From: Rhineura floridana
Taxonomy: Eukaryota > Chordata > Lepidosauria > Squamata > Rhineuridae
DNA length: 64,000 bases
NCBI RefSeq assembly: GCF_030035675.1
Contig: NC_084494.1
Coordinates: 18,521,248 to 18,585,247 of the forward strand
Direction: 5' to 3'
Numbering within the stretch: the stretch's first letter is position 1; the number at the start of each line of letters is the position of its first letter. A model generated the notes under the pieces. It was not told where the DNA came from and searched no databases. It was given only the letters and a program-made list of their open reading frames with translations. Below, piece by piece: positions 10,591 to 20,635 of this stretch. The translations under genes were made by a program, and so were the position numbers.

Positions 10591-11710
10591 CAGCAGACAC
10601 AGAGCTATCACAGCCCCAAATCTCTTCCTAGGAGATGGGAGAGCAGGACCAGCCAGGCTGGGAGCAGGAGGCAAAGTTACAGAGTTCAGGAACAGAGCAA
10701 GACTTTCAAAACTGCACAGGAGCTATGGAGTTGTCTCAATGAGTTCCCATGGCCACTCACCATGCGTTGAAAGTTGAGGCATGGTGTGCTGACTTGTGAG
10801 ATCCCTGTGATCTTCGGGAATGTTGGGTTTGCAGGCACGCTTTGCATCTAGGGCGGTGGGTCTGCTCCTGTCTTTGGAGGTGTTGCCTGGTCCTGGAGGA
10901 CAAGGGTGAGCCTGCCTCCCCTTCCAATTCCTGTTCATCCACCCAAAGTGATGGGTCAGTGCCCTTCTCAGACCCCAATGACACTCTCCTCTCCATGGGA
11001 TGGAAAGGGAGAGCTGGGGCTCCTGCCTCTTCAAGAGCTGCCTGAAGTTGGGTGAGGGGGGAAGGAGCTCCCTTAGCCAGACTCTGTTCCAGTGTATCAG
11101 ACCCCCCATCCGAGTCTACTCTTCTCCCTCCCCTTCTTACCATTTGCTAACCCAAGTGCGAGCCTAATGGTGCCTCAGGGCTTGTGACACTGACGGCTTT
11201 AACACTTTCTAAAAACAAAGATAAAAATGGAGTGGAAGCTTTTGCCACTGCGTTTCCTCCCCCAAGTAATTTTGCCGGCTCTGAGTCATATCCTTGAAAA
11301 TTCATTGACATGACCACCCGTTTACCATTTCCAAATGGCAGTGGTGAACTGGGGTGGCCATTTCAGTTTGGATAGACACACATCCTTACACACTTACACA
11401 GTCCAAAGTCTGTCTGGGCTTTGTGGAAAATGTCACTTTTCAGGAAACATCTCTTATTATGCTTATCCCCTTTTTTCCAGGTGGTGAGAATTTCCAGAGG
11501 CAGCACTAGAGGCTTTGGTTTCCTTTAGACGTGTGAGAGAGCCCTAGAGAGTTTCGGCATCTGGGTAATGTTTGCTTCATTTACAACTGGACAAGCAGAA
11601 CATAGTGGAAACAAATAGGAACTCTTTCAGCAAATCTGCCAACCCTGCATCAGATCCCAAGCCAGCAGTCATTTCAGCCTGCCTCAACACTGCATCCGAG
11701 GAGAGCTGGT
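10591..11710. other. Unassigned; open but unrecognised minus-strand frames
   Basis: Two overlapping 128-codon minus-strand frames cover 10723-11143. Neither shows a known domain, and their Pro/Ser/Glu-rich text looks low-complexity. A remnant of a retroelement is possible but not supported. 11160-11700 is repeat-free, ordinary sequence. Confidence 0.3.
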
Positions 11711-11994
11711 GTCAGGGGTCAGCAAGGTCAGGTACCTGCTGAGGACCCAGAGGATAAGAAGGGCCCATTGCTACCTGTGCTGACTCCACTGCCTTCAGGA
11801 CCTCCACCCAGTTTTTTGTCCACACACATTCAAAAACAATCATATTCTTCAGTCAAAGCTCTGACATTCACAGTGACCAAGCCAGTGAAACTCATGATGC
11901 CACATGATTATTGTATTGATCACTGGTCAGAGAGAGAGAGAGAGAGATTTGGAGGTTGTAGACTGGGAGCAACTCTGTTGGCTATGTTCAACCT
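11711..11994. repeat. Short unnamed repeat and (GA)n
   Basis: 11711-11770 (TGTCAGGGGTCAGCAAGG ... GGTACCTGCTGAGG) recurs in altered form at 54975-55040. A GA run lies at 11930-11947. The rest is unassigned. Confidence 0.35.
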
Positions 11995-12176
11995 TCACTG
12001 TCGGAGGCAGAACACTTCTGAATACCCAATGCTAGAAACTACAGAAGAGTATGTTATTGTGCTTGGTTCCTGGTTGGGGGCTTCCCATGGGCATCTGGTT
12101 GGCCACTGTGAGAACAGGATGCTGGACTAGATGAGCCCTTGGCCTGATCCAGCAAGGCTCTTTTTATATTCTTACA
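11995..12176 (+). mobile_element. Tail-E LINE 3' end
   Basis: Contains GAGAACAGGATGCTGGACTA and CCTGATCCAGCAAGGCTC. Fuller copies at 43190 and 48555 carry coding sequence for a CR1/L2-like C-terminus upstream of this tail. Confidence 0.65.
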
Positions 12177-12612
12177 AGAGAGAAAGAGAAAGAGAGTGTG
12201 CCTTTTAGGCACAAGCCTTGCTGGCTGAAAAGCTGCCAGAGATAAAAGTACTGCCTTTTATTACTTTCCCATTATTGAGAACAATTACCTGGCAGAAATC
12301 AAAATTACAGTGAACCAAACGCCTTGCCATGCCCGCAGGGACGAGAACCACCCCTGGAGAAGAGGCAGGCTAGGTGGTGATGAAGGAGGATTATTGAAGC
12401 AAAGGAATAAGCAGGGGGGATGTCATATTTTGTACAGGTTCAGCTCTCTGGCCCATTTATGAGAGGTGTTAGGCTGATGAGTAGTAGGGATGACAGCATT
12501 TTTAGTGGTCGTTCTGTAATTACAGAACACTCTGCCCCCAAAAGCATGCATGGTCTCATAATTGAGAACCTCTGCAGGAACTTCAGTAGAACAACCCTAC
12601 CTTACCCTGATG

Positions 12613-12891
12613 GTAGGGATGGGGGAGAAATTCAATTCAGCTTGCATTTAAAGGCAAACCAACCTAATTTGTACTTTCCAAAACAATGTGCCTCATATAT
12701 TTATTTTTATGCACACTTTCCCCCCAATACATTTGTAAACATTGTTTGACTGGAGAACTGCATTGCAAAATTTGGATAAGTGCAAATTTAGAAGGGTGGC
12801 TGTGTTTCCGTTCTCATATTATTGAGGAAAGTGAAAACTGGATGGATTCAGCTTTAATTGTGAACCGAATCAAATTTCTTCCTCATCCTTA
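12613..12891. mobile_element. Foldback derivative of hAT-A
   Basis: The left end begins TAGGGATGGGGGAGAAATTC. The right end, read in reverse, is CTAAGGATGAGGAAGAAATT followed by the same left-end sequence. Both ends therefore derive from the left terminus of hAT-A facing each other, with arms of unequal length (about 80 and 200 bp). Confidence 0.7.
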
Positions 12892-13416
12892 GCCCTGTGG
12901 CTCTGTACAACTTTTTTTCTGTAGCTGTGCATTGATCTAGCCTGAGAAGTTGGCCTTAGTCATTCACTTGAGAGAGTATAAAGGAATGTAGGGGGGTGTG
13001 TGCATATCACATTGCTCCAAACGCCACTCATTATTGAAATGCAAAAGTTGAGGAGCTTGCCTCTGCAAATATCATGGTTTAAAAGGTACACAAAAGCCGA
13101 CTGTCAGCATCAAATCATAAAAATCTCCCTGGTGCGCAGCTGTTCTTACTGAGCCAATCATAATGCTAATTGGCTTGGAGCAATTGAAGAGGGGTTAAAG
13201 AAAATGACAAGCAAACAATTTGTCTTTTTCTTGTTTGGTTAAGCTTGGAAGATGCTTTTTCTTTCCGGCTTCCTTGAAAGGTCACTGCTGAATACATTTC
13301 TTGAGTGAAATGAATAATATATTCTGCTGTTCAGAGGAATGTCCTCTCTCTCAACGTTTTATTCAACGTTACTTTTGAATATATGCAGTAGGCATTAGAG
13401 CATGGTGCATGGCAGA
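12892..13416. other. Repeat-free stretch, possible conserved noncoding DNA
   Basis: No repeat or frame recognised. Contains homeobox-type ATAATGCTAATTGG at about 13160 and several CAAT/TAAT motifs. Conservation cannot be judged here. Confidence 0.3.
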
Positions 13417-13480
13417 AATGGTTGGTCTACAACTCCCATCATCCCTAACCATTGGTCATGCTGGCTGGAGCTGATAAGAA
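13417..13480 (+). mobile_element. hAT-D fragment
   Basis: CTACAACTCCCATCATCCC and CATGCTGGCTGGAGCTGAT, the centre of the hAT-D hairpin without its ends. Confidence 0.5.
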
Positions 13481-13977
13481 ATAAATGCTGCATTCAGACA
13501 TGGGGCTTCTTGTGTTAGTTTAATGGATTAAAATGCTAGGGCTTCTGTCCCAGTTTCTAAAATTCCTTTTGCACTTCAGTACCTGTTGCGTTAGGAAACC
13601 ACGGCTTTTTTTACCTATATACTAGCATTTCTGCAACTGTTTTTCACATTGCTGCAATGGACAGCACCTTGTTTTCATCCCTCACCTGTTACACACATGT
13701 GCACTGTAGTTTCCCCATAATTCACTGCTTGAGTAAGTGTCTGGACACAGGGGTGTGTGTGGGAAAAAGAGGAAGGGAATGCTGCTACCCTCACCTATGC
13801 CGGAATACCAGTACAATTTTCATTAGGCAAGAAACATTGATTCATGCCTTAAGGGCCAGAACACATTACATGCCGCGATGCTTGTCATGTGAGCGGCTGC
13901 AGCTAGCACAAAGCTCCAGTGATCTTCCAGGTTCCCAGGCTTGCAAATGGATTGTTTCTGATATTATTTATCACAAA

Positions 13978-14038
13978 GCCGCCTGGGCTCCTGCTGGGAG
14001 GAAGGGCGGGATATAAATCAAATAAATAAATAAATAAA
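13978..14038 (+). mobile_element. L2-type tail with hairpin
   Basis: GCCGCCTGGGCTCCTGCTGG, then GAGGAAGGGCGGGATATAAA and an AAATAAAT repeat. Inner stem CTCCTGCTGGGAG, outer stem CCGCC with GGGCGG. Confidence 0.6.
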
Positions 14039-14123
14039 AATTAGCACTATACTCCTGCTGCGTTCCACTAGATTTCAGGAACTAGCTTTTACATCATGTG
14101 AAAGTTCAAATATAATGCAAATT

Positions 14124-14364
14124 GTTGTTGTTATATGACTTCAAGTCGGTTATGACTTACGGCGACCCTATGAATCTTTTTGGATATATTTGTAGGGTTT
14201 TCATGGTAAGAGGTATTCAGAGGTGGTTTACCATTGCCTTCCTCTAAGCCTACGGCACCCGGTATTCCCAGGCGGTCTCCCATCCAAGTACTAACCATGC
14301 CAACCCTGCTTAGCTTCCAAGATCAGACAAGATCAGGCGTGTTCAGGGTAGTATGGCAGTAGAC
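14124..14364 (-). mobile_element. 5S-rRNA-headed SINE with BovB body and tail
   Basis: Flanked by a perfect 12-bp duplication, ATAATGCAAATT (14112-14123 and 14365-14376). The minus strand starts with a 5S rRNA-like head (14246-14364), including AAGCTAAGCAGGGT (box A) and GTTAGTACTTGGATGGGAG (box C), so a type-1 Pol III promoter is present. Next come about 52 nt nearly identical to the BovB 5' UTR (GAGGAAGGCAATGGTAAACC, then TTACCATGAAAACCC), then the BovB 3' end (GATTCATAGGGTCGCC ... ACAACAACAA). It resembles an internally deleted BovB given a 5S promoter. Reverse transcription by BovB is inferred from the shared tail. Confidence 0.92.
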
Positions 14365-14399
14365 ATAATGCAAATTACTAGGCAAGAAATCATCAGAAA

Positions 14400-14811
14400 A
14401 AATGGACAGAGTGCAGTGTGAAAGCAACCAAAGTCCAATGGCATTTTGAGGGCCATAGATCCCTATTCCTGTCCTTCTCTCTACCTGTTCCTAACCACCC
14501 ACTGGGCTGCTGGGCAAAGGTCGATTGCTTTGGTGAACTCTGGGGAGCATCACATTAGCAAACCATGCATTAGAGCCTAACAAGCAACTCTGTTTGTTAA
14601 CATATGGGCCACATCACATGCCTACTGATTTCACAACAGACCATTTCGTGATTTACACTAAAGAAATGGGAAAACCAGTATTGCCTAGTGACTAGAGGTT
14701 GAAAATGGGGAATCTTGGCTAAAGATAAATCATGATGTGCTTGGATGCATGAACCTGTGTTAAGGAATGGGACTTGCCCTGGAACTACATGGGCTGAGGC
14801 TAGGACAGGTG
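14400..14811. other. Unassigned sequence
   Basis: No repeat, RNA gene or plausible coding frame seen. Confidence 0.35.
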
Positions 14812-14893
14812 TGGGCAACCTTTAGCCCTCCAGATGTTGCTGAGCTACAACTCCCATAATCTCTAGTCATTGGTCATGATTGCTGTGGGTGAT
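14812..14893 (+). mobile_element. hAT-D fragment
   Basis: ACAGGTGTGGGCAACCTTTA, then CTCCAGATGTTGC and CTACAACTCCCATAAT. Cut off by the following L2 fragment. Confidence 0.5.
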
Positions 14894-14904
14894 GAGAGTT
14901 CAGA

Positions 14905-15360
14905 AACATACCTGAAAGATCGTCTTATCCCTTATATACCCAGTTGGTCACTATGCTCTGCAGGTGAAGGCTTCCTGCAGATGCCACCTCATCAGGAGGT
15001 CTGTTCCATGCAACATAGGAAGTGGACCTTCAGTGCTGTGGCACTGACCCTTTGGAATTCCCTTCCCTTAAATATTAGACAGGCACCAACTCTTTTCGAC
15101 ACCTACTGAAGACCTTCCTCTTTCAACAAGCCTTTTAAGTAGAGACCTTATCCCAGTCTACATCTGTGTTGAAATTTGTTTTTAAACAAGTTTTTAAAGC
15201 TGTTTTTTTAAAAAATATGTTTTAAAGATTTTTTGTTTTTAATATGTTTTAGAGGCTTTTAGTGTTTTTGTTTGCTGCCCTGGGCTCCTTCTCGGAGGAA
15301 GGGCAGGATATAAATGTAATTAACAACAACAAGAACAGCAACAACAACATCATCAACAAC
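14905..15360 (+). mobile_element. L2-clade LINE 3' end (C-terminal coding and tail)
   Basis: The frame around 15015-15110 gives FSAVALTLWNSLPLNIRQAP, the usual L2 C-terminal motif. A T-rich 3' UTR follows, then the hairpin TGCCCTGGGCTCCTTCTCGG / AGGAAGGGCAGGATATAAAT and a CAACAACAA tail. Confidence 0.7.
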
Positions 15361-15744
15361 ATCTGGATGGACAAAGGTTCTCTGCACATGGACAAGGGCT
15401 TAATCTGCAGGTGTTTTTGGTTGTGAGATATAGAGGAAGGGAAGAGAGCTTTGTGTTGGGCTCTGTAAATTGGAGGGTTGCCTCTGTCTGGAGATATGAT
15501 GTGGGGGTAGTGGATTTCATTATCTGTTTTAAGCTATGCCTTCACCTATGCTCAACCTGTCTATTTGTAAATAAACATCAATATTAAAAAATGCCATAAG
15601 CCTCAAGTGATTTTCTTCCAAAGGAAATCTAACCTGGGAAAGTGCTACACCCTGGGAACTTCTTGCCCTCAGAAAAGTGGAGAGAAATGGTAAAATTGAT
15701 ATAATTAAGATATAATTATACTATACTACAGCCTTCCTCAATGG

Positions 15745-15850
15745 TGCCATTCAGATGTTGGATTCCAGTTCCCATAAGATCTAGCCAGTATAGCTAATGG
15801 TCAGGGACAAAGGGAGTTGTAGTCCAACAACACCAGGAATCATCAGCTGA
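15745..15850 (-). mobile_element. hAT-D fragment
   Basis: GATGTTGGATTCCAGTTCCC and GGGAGTTGTAGTCCAACAAC arms around a short centre. A 37-bp tandem duplication (AAAGGGAGTAGAGAATGT twice) follows at about 15915-15951. Confidence 0.45.
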
Positions 15851-15964
15851 CGCCAAGCCAAAGGGCATTGCCCTGTACTGATAGTGTTGATTGTTGTAAA
15901 CGAAGCGGAATATATAAAGGGAGTAGAGAATGTAAAGGGAGTAGAGAATGTACCACATTGGGGA

Positions 15965-16108
15965 AGGCTGATATAGTATAAAGCAGGGGTAGCTAAAGTG
16001 GTGCCTTTCATATGTTGCTGGATTCCAAGTCTCCCTCTTCCTAGCCATCAGCCATGCTGGCTGGGGCTGATGGGCCCTGCAGTCCAAAACATCTGGAGGG
16101 CACTATAC
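15965..16108 (+). mobile_element. hAT-D element
   Basis: Starts CAGGGGTAGCTAAAGTGG, has CATGCTGGCTGGGGCTGATG and AACATCTGGAGGGCAC. Diverged. Confidence 0.55.
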
Positions 16109-16363
16109 TGGCTATCCTAGCTCAAAAATGTGATATTTTAAACACAATAGAACAGCTGCACAATTTCCCCAGGTGTAGACCCATCACACAGCTGTTCAGC
16201 AGAGTTTGGGGCTGGGTATGGCATGTGTAGTTTGCTTTAGCCATTTCATTTTCTGTGCTCTGTCCTGTCTTTCTAGGAATTCACTCTATCTCTTCAGCAT
16301 TTCCGTTTCCAAACAACATTGTGGAGATGGGAGAGAAATTCAATTCAGTTCACCTTTAAAGGG

Positions 16364-16479
16364 CAGAGCTTGGAAAAGTTACTTTTTTGAACTACAACTC
16401 CCATCAGCCCAATCCAGTGGCCATGCTGGCTGGGGCTGATGGGAGTTGTAGTTCAAAAAAGTAACTTTTCCAAGCTCTG
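16364..16479. mobile_element. hAT-F palindromic element nested in hAT-A
   Basis: 116 bp, ends CAGAGCTTGGAAAAGTTAC and its complement; arms nearly perfect. The flanking octamers (TTAAAGGG and GGGGAAAC) do not match. Confidence 0.85.
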
Positions 16480-16605
16480 GGGGAAACTATCATATTTGCA
16501 CTTTCTGAAACAATATGAGAATTGAAACACTGCTGTCCTTCAAAATTAGCACTTACCGACATTTTGTGGAGCAGTTCTCCAACCAATGTTTACAAAAATA
16601 CATAT

Positions 16606-16797
16606 ATTATTTATTTATTTTATTTATTATTTAATTTGTATCCCACCCTTCCTCCCAGCAGGAGCCCAGGGTGGAAACAAAGCGCTAAAAACACTTTAAA
16701 ACATCATAAAAACAGTTCTTAAAATACATTAAAACAAAACAGAGTTAAAAACATTTAAAAATGTTTTAAAAAGGGTTAAAACATTATTAAAAACATG
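16606..16797 (-). mobile_element. L2-type tail nested in hAT-A
   Basis: TTATTTATTTAT repeat, then ATCCCACCCTTCCTCCCAGC and AGGAGCCCAGGGTGG (the tail hairpin read in reverse) and an A-rich 3' UTR. Confidence 0.65.
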
Positions 16798-17073
16798 TAT
16801 TAGGTAAATATGTGTAAAAATGAATATATTAGTGAAAATAACATACCAAATGCATTATATTAGGAGAAATTGCTTGCCAAAATGTTTACATTTGTCAAAA
16901 TGTCATACAAAAGTGTGTTTATTAGGAGAAACCTGCGCTAAAATGCTGATGAATTTTCATAAGGATTTTTTAAAAAAAATAGCAAATTGTTGTAGAAATG
17001 TGGAAAACTGAATTTAAGATTGGAAGAAATGAGAAATGAGCCAGAATTGTCAGATCTTTCCTTCCTTAGCAAA

Positions 17074-17726
17074 GAGGGAGGAAGGAGTTTTTTACCCTTT
17101 CCCTGAACAAGACAGTCATAATGAAAATTGCCCCCCACCCCCCAAAGTACATTTGGAGCTGGGAAAGGGAGACTGTCCACCTGGCTACAGAATATCATTT
17201 GGATTCCAGAAGTCAGGAAGCAGAGTTGCTTTTCCACTTGCTTCTTAAAGTAGGACAGCAGTGAATGGGTATTGCTAAATTGTCCACATCTGGGAGTACC
17301 CCAGGTTTTGATGAGTTTCCCTTTGGAATGTGTTGATGGAATTAATTGGCAGTCACTGAACACAAGAGAGAAAAATCACAAGAGAAGTTCAGCCCACCTC
17401 TTTGCTGTGCGGTGTATATATGTCTTTTCATTTGAGAGACTGGCTTGCAGGATGAACAGCCTGAAATTGAAGGCACCGAGGGTTATCTTCTCTTTGCTTC
17501 TAATGAGATTGCTGAAGGCAGGAGGGAGGAAGATGAGAAGCAGCAGCCTTTTGTGGTGCTATGAAGTCTTTGGTGCCTGGGCAAATCTTTCATGAAGAAC
17601 CAAGTGGAAGTGTGGGGGCATTTAGAATAGATTGTAGGGCACTGATCAAGCCTGGCTGAATATGGAATTCATTCCCAGTGAAGGGATAAAGCTGAGTTTG
17701 GTTTTCCAGCAGCAGATTACAGCAGG
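17074..17726. other. Unassigned sequence
   Basis: No repeat recognised. Short open frames here have no family resemblance. Confidence 0.35.
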
Positions 17727-17862
17727 GATGGGGAACCTGTGGTCTTTCAGATGTTCTTGGGCTCCAGCTCCCATCAGCGCCAGTCAGCATGGCCAATGAC
17801 TGGGGCTGATCGGAGTTTTAGTTAAATAATACCTGGAGGGCCATAGGATCCTCATCCCTGGT
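17727..17862 (+). mobile_element. hAT-D element, both ends present
   Basis: CAGGGATGGGGAACCTGTGG at the left, CTCATCCCTG at the right, with CTCCCATCAGCGCCAGTCAG and its partner arm between. Confidence 0.65.
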
Positions 17863-18008
17863 GTATAGAGGTGGGAAGGTGCCCATAGGCCAAAATGCTC
17901 CTCCTTAGAAAACAAAATTCCGTGCATACAGAAAAGTAGCATATTGGGGAAAGCCTAGGTGGGAATCTAATCTCTATCTTTAACAATGTTCAGGGACCTC
18001 TCTGAAAC

Positions 18009-18124
18009 CAGAGCTTGGAAAAGTTACTTTTTTGAACTACAACTCCCATCAGCCCCAGCCAGCATGACCACTGGATTGGGCTGATGGGAGTTGTAGTTCA
18101 AAAAAGTAACTTTTCCAAGCTCTG
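18009..18124. mobile_element. hAT-F palindromic element with perfect target duplication
   Basis: 116 bp from CAGAGCTTGG to CCAAGCTCTG. Flanked by TCTGAAAC at 18001-18008 and 18125-18132. Arms differ at only a few positions. Confidence 0.92.
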
Positions 18125-18401
18125 TCTGAAACAGTGCTGCTTTGGGGCCCCAGAGGCTTTTGGAGGGAGGGATTAAAATGGCAGGTGTAGACACCACAAA
18201 AAGCCAGTCTAGCTGGCAAGTGGGGCTGCAGACAGCTGTCATTTTAATTCACCCTGAATGCATCTAGAACGCTGGGGTAGAATTGTTCTGGTGTGACATT
18301 AGGTCAGATGCATTGTTTGAGAAATATAATGGTTGGATGCCAGCTGGAGCTGTCCAGGTTCCGGTGTTGGGCACAGGAAAACTGGTGGGCACCCAACACT
18401 A

Positions 18402-18755
18402 AGGATGGGAGAGAAATTTGATTCAGTTTGCATCCAAAACTGAATTTATCACATTCACACTTTCTGGAACAACATGAGAATCAAAACACAGCCATCTTTT
18501 GACGTTTGCAGTTATTCGAATTTTGCGGCACAGTTCTCTAACTAAGCAATGCTTGCAAAAATGCATATATTAGAGGAAAGTGTGCATAAAGATGTCTATA
18601 TTAGTGAAAATGATATACAACAACGCATTATATTAGGAGAAATTGCCTGCAATGGTGTGTACATTAGTCTAAACGGCATACAACAATATGTTTAGTAGGA
18701 AAAATCCTCACTAAAATGCTGGAGAATTTTCCTGAGGATTATTCATATTATTAGA
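18402..18755 (+). mobile_element. hAT-A element, right end missing
   Basis: Begins AAGGATGGGAGAGAAATTTG and carries the family's AAAATGCATATATTA-type units up to CTGGAGAATTTTCCTGAGG. The terminal 80 or so bp are absent. Confidence 0.7.
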
Positions 18756-18969
18756 ACAGAGGTGATAACGCATGTCTAGGGAACAGAACTGCAAATATGC
18801 TTTAATTTGATGGACATTTGTTTCTCCTCTGGGGTAGAAAAGACAGAGAGACTCAAATCCAGCTCAGCAACTGGGTCTCAGTCATCAAAGCCAGGACGTG
18901 TGTGGGGAAGGTACATCTCATTTGGAGCCTTGTCATTTCAGCCAACCAGTGGAACCAGTGGCCCAGTGT

Positions 18970-19152
18970 AGGCAGGAATGTAGGGAAGTGCCTTATATTG
19001 AGTCAGACCATTAAACCACCTAGCTCAGTAGATCTGTACTCACTGCAGTGGCTCTCCAGGGATTTAGACAGGATCTAGTTGGAGATACCAGGGATTAAAC
19101 CTGGGACTTGCTGCATGCAACGCATGTTCTCTACCACTGAGCTATGGCCCTT
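18970..19152 (-). mobile_element. tRNA-derived SINE
   Basis: On the minus strand: GCTCAGTGGTAGAGAACATG, GGTTTAATCCCTGG, and the body ending in CAATATAAGGCACTTCC. Box A and a near-B box are recognisable. Confidence 0.75.
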
Positions 19153-19278
19153 TCCCAAGGGCCAAAATAATATAACAGACTCCTCTAATATTATATTTAA
19201 TATTATAATATAATGTATATTATATTTATATTTAGACTCACACTGTGGTGGAAAATGGAATGGAGTATCCTGGAAAAT

Positions 19279-19345
19279 TATTATTATTATTTATTGAATT
19301 TCTATCCCACCTTCCCTCCCAAAGAAGCCCAGGGCATGGCTGTCT
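19279..19345 (-). mobile_element. L2-type tail remnant
   Basis: TTATTATTATTATTTATTG then CTATCCCACCTTCCCTCCC, the reversed tail hairpin. Confidence 0.5.
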
Positions 19346-19427
19346 GGCATCCTGAACAGGAACACTCTACACTTGAACCTTTTGTTGCAGGTCCTGCTTG
19401 GTCGCACTTAATCTAACATCTCATGAG

Positions 19428-19620
19428 GAATAAGAATATAGGAATCTGCCTTAGATCGTTGGTCCATCTAACTCAGTGTAGCCTACACTGGCTGGCAGCA
19501 GCTGTCCAAGGTCTTAGATAAGGACATTTCCCAGCCCTATCTGTAAGTTCTGGAGATCGAGACTGGGATCTTTTGCATGCAAAGCATGCACACTACCCCC
19601 AAGTTATGGCTCTTCCTCTA
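19428..19620 (-). mobile_element. tRNA-derived SINE
   Basis: Body AGGAATCTGCCTTAGATCG with TTGGTCCATCTAACTCAGTG, and head GCATGCAAAGCATGCACAC read in reverse. Moderately decayed. Confidence 0.65.
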
Positions 19621-20183
19621 AATGGGTGGAGGAGGGGACTTGGCATTCTGCATCTGTTTCTGAAAGTGCTGGGTGATAAAAGTGATAGAAGAAAAGCTCT
19701 TATCTAGAAGAGCATTTGAAGCAGCTTAGCTGCTGCATCTTTTAATTTAAAAAGCACCCTTTAGGAACAGATTTCCAGCAAGCCTCTGAAATGAGCGTAG
19801 ATATTACAGAATGTATCAAAGAGAATCAATGTTTTACTTTATAGGTGCTGAAAATAAGAACAATCTGTTTACAATCAGATAATAAACTCTCTCCAGGGCA
19901 GAGAGTCTCCACTGTGCTAAACTGTGTCAATTACCCTCTGCCAATGGCGTTGTGCCTCCATTTTTTTTTTAATCAGATGAAGAACTGAGCCAAATTTTAT
20001 ATAGCCAAAATTGGAGGGATTTTGGGGAGGAAAGGTTACCCAACTTAATCTCCAGTGCCCCCTTTTTTTGCTGCCACCACAATGTATTTTACTGTCCTGG
20101 CAGCCACGGTGATGGTGTTCTTCAGAAGCGTAGGGGCTGGAGACCACCTTTCTCTCTCCCACAAGCATCCTGTTTCTTGACTA
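19621..20183. other. Unassigned sequence
   Basis: No repeat or coding frame recognised. Several GATA-type motifs near 19675-19715. Confidence 0.3.
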
Positions 20184-20325
20184 GGAATGGGAGAGAAATT
20201 CATGTGCACTTTCCAAGCCAGTTCCTGAAATGCAACATAGCTGTCCTTCAAAAATTAACACTTCTCCAAATTTTGTAATGCAGCTGTCTCCAGCCAAAGA
20301 ATGCATACAAAATGCATACCTGAGA
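20184..20325 (+). mobile_element. hAT-A left fragment
   Basis: TAGGAATGGGAGAGAAATTC, then TTTTGTAATGCAGCTG and AAAGAATGCATACAAAATGC. Stops abruptly at about 20325. Its subfamily-specific CCAAAGAATGCA is shared with the fragment at 22495. Confidence 0.55.
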
Positions 20326-20472
20326 CAGGAATATGACCATACTGTTGGACCCTGATGGCAGCCTGAATGACATTAGCAAAGCACTGGAAAGACTTGAAGG
20401 GGGCATCAGTGGAATAATTGTACCACAAAGTATGGCACCTGGGGTTAATGGAGAAATGAGCACAGAAGCTTA

Positions 20473-20635
20473 GGGCAGGGGTTTCCAAATTGTGGCCCGT
20501 GGACCACCAGTGGCTTCATTCAGGTGATCCACAGGATGTCCACATTAAATATCCATATTAATTTCTATGTCTATTTTTATTGCTTCTTTTATTTCTTATA
20601 TTGTCTCTAATTGTTTTACAATTTGAATTCTTATA
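20473..20635 (+). mobile_element. hAT-G left part
   Basis: GGGTTTCCAAATTGTGGCCC, TGGACCACCAGTGGC and TTCAGGTGATCCACAGGATG match the fuller copy at 61629-62030. It ends where the LINE at 20636-22494 begins. Confidence 0.6.

Larger units (their letters stand above)
16325..17073 (+). mobile_element. hAT-A element containing two nested insertions
   Basis: Left end GAGATGGGAGAGAAATTC, right end GATCTTTCCTTCCTTAG. The hAT-A body is interrupted by a hAT-F palindrome (16364-16479) and by a reversed L2 tail (about 16606-16797), so at least three insertion events are stacked. Confidence 0.8.

Noticed and set aside
10723-11143. Two overlapping 128-codon minus-strand frames as a gene
   Set aside because: No domain, low-complexity text, no splice context or relatives. 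A retroelement remnant was considered, but no LTR, capsid or polymerase signature is visible.
14246-14364. A genuine 5S rRNA gene
   Set aside because: It is diverged, continuous with BovB-derived sequence and inside a 12-bp target duplication, so it is a SINE head.
18009-18124. Palindrome as a microRNA gene
   Set aside because: Six copies with hAT-type duplications show it is a mobile element; no evidence of processing.
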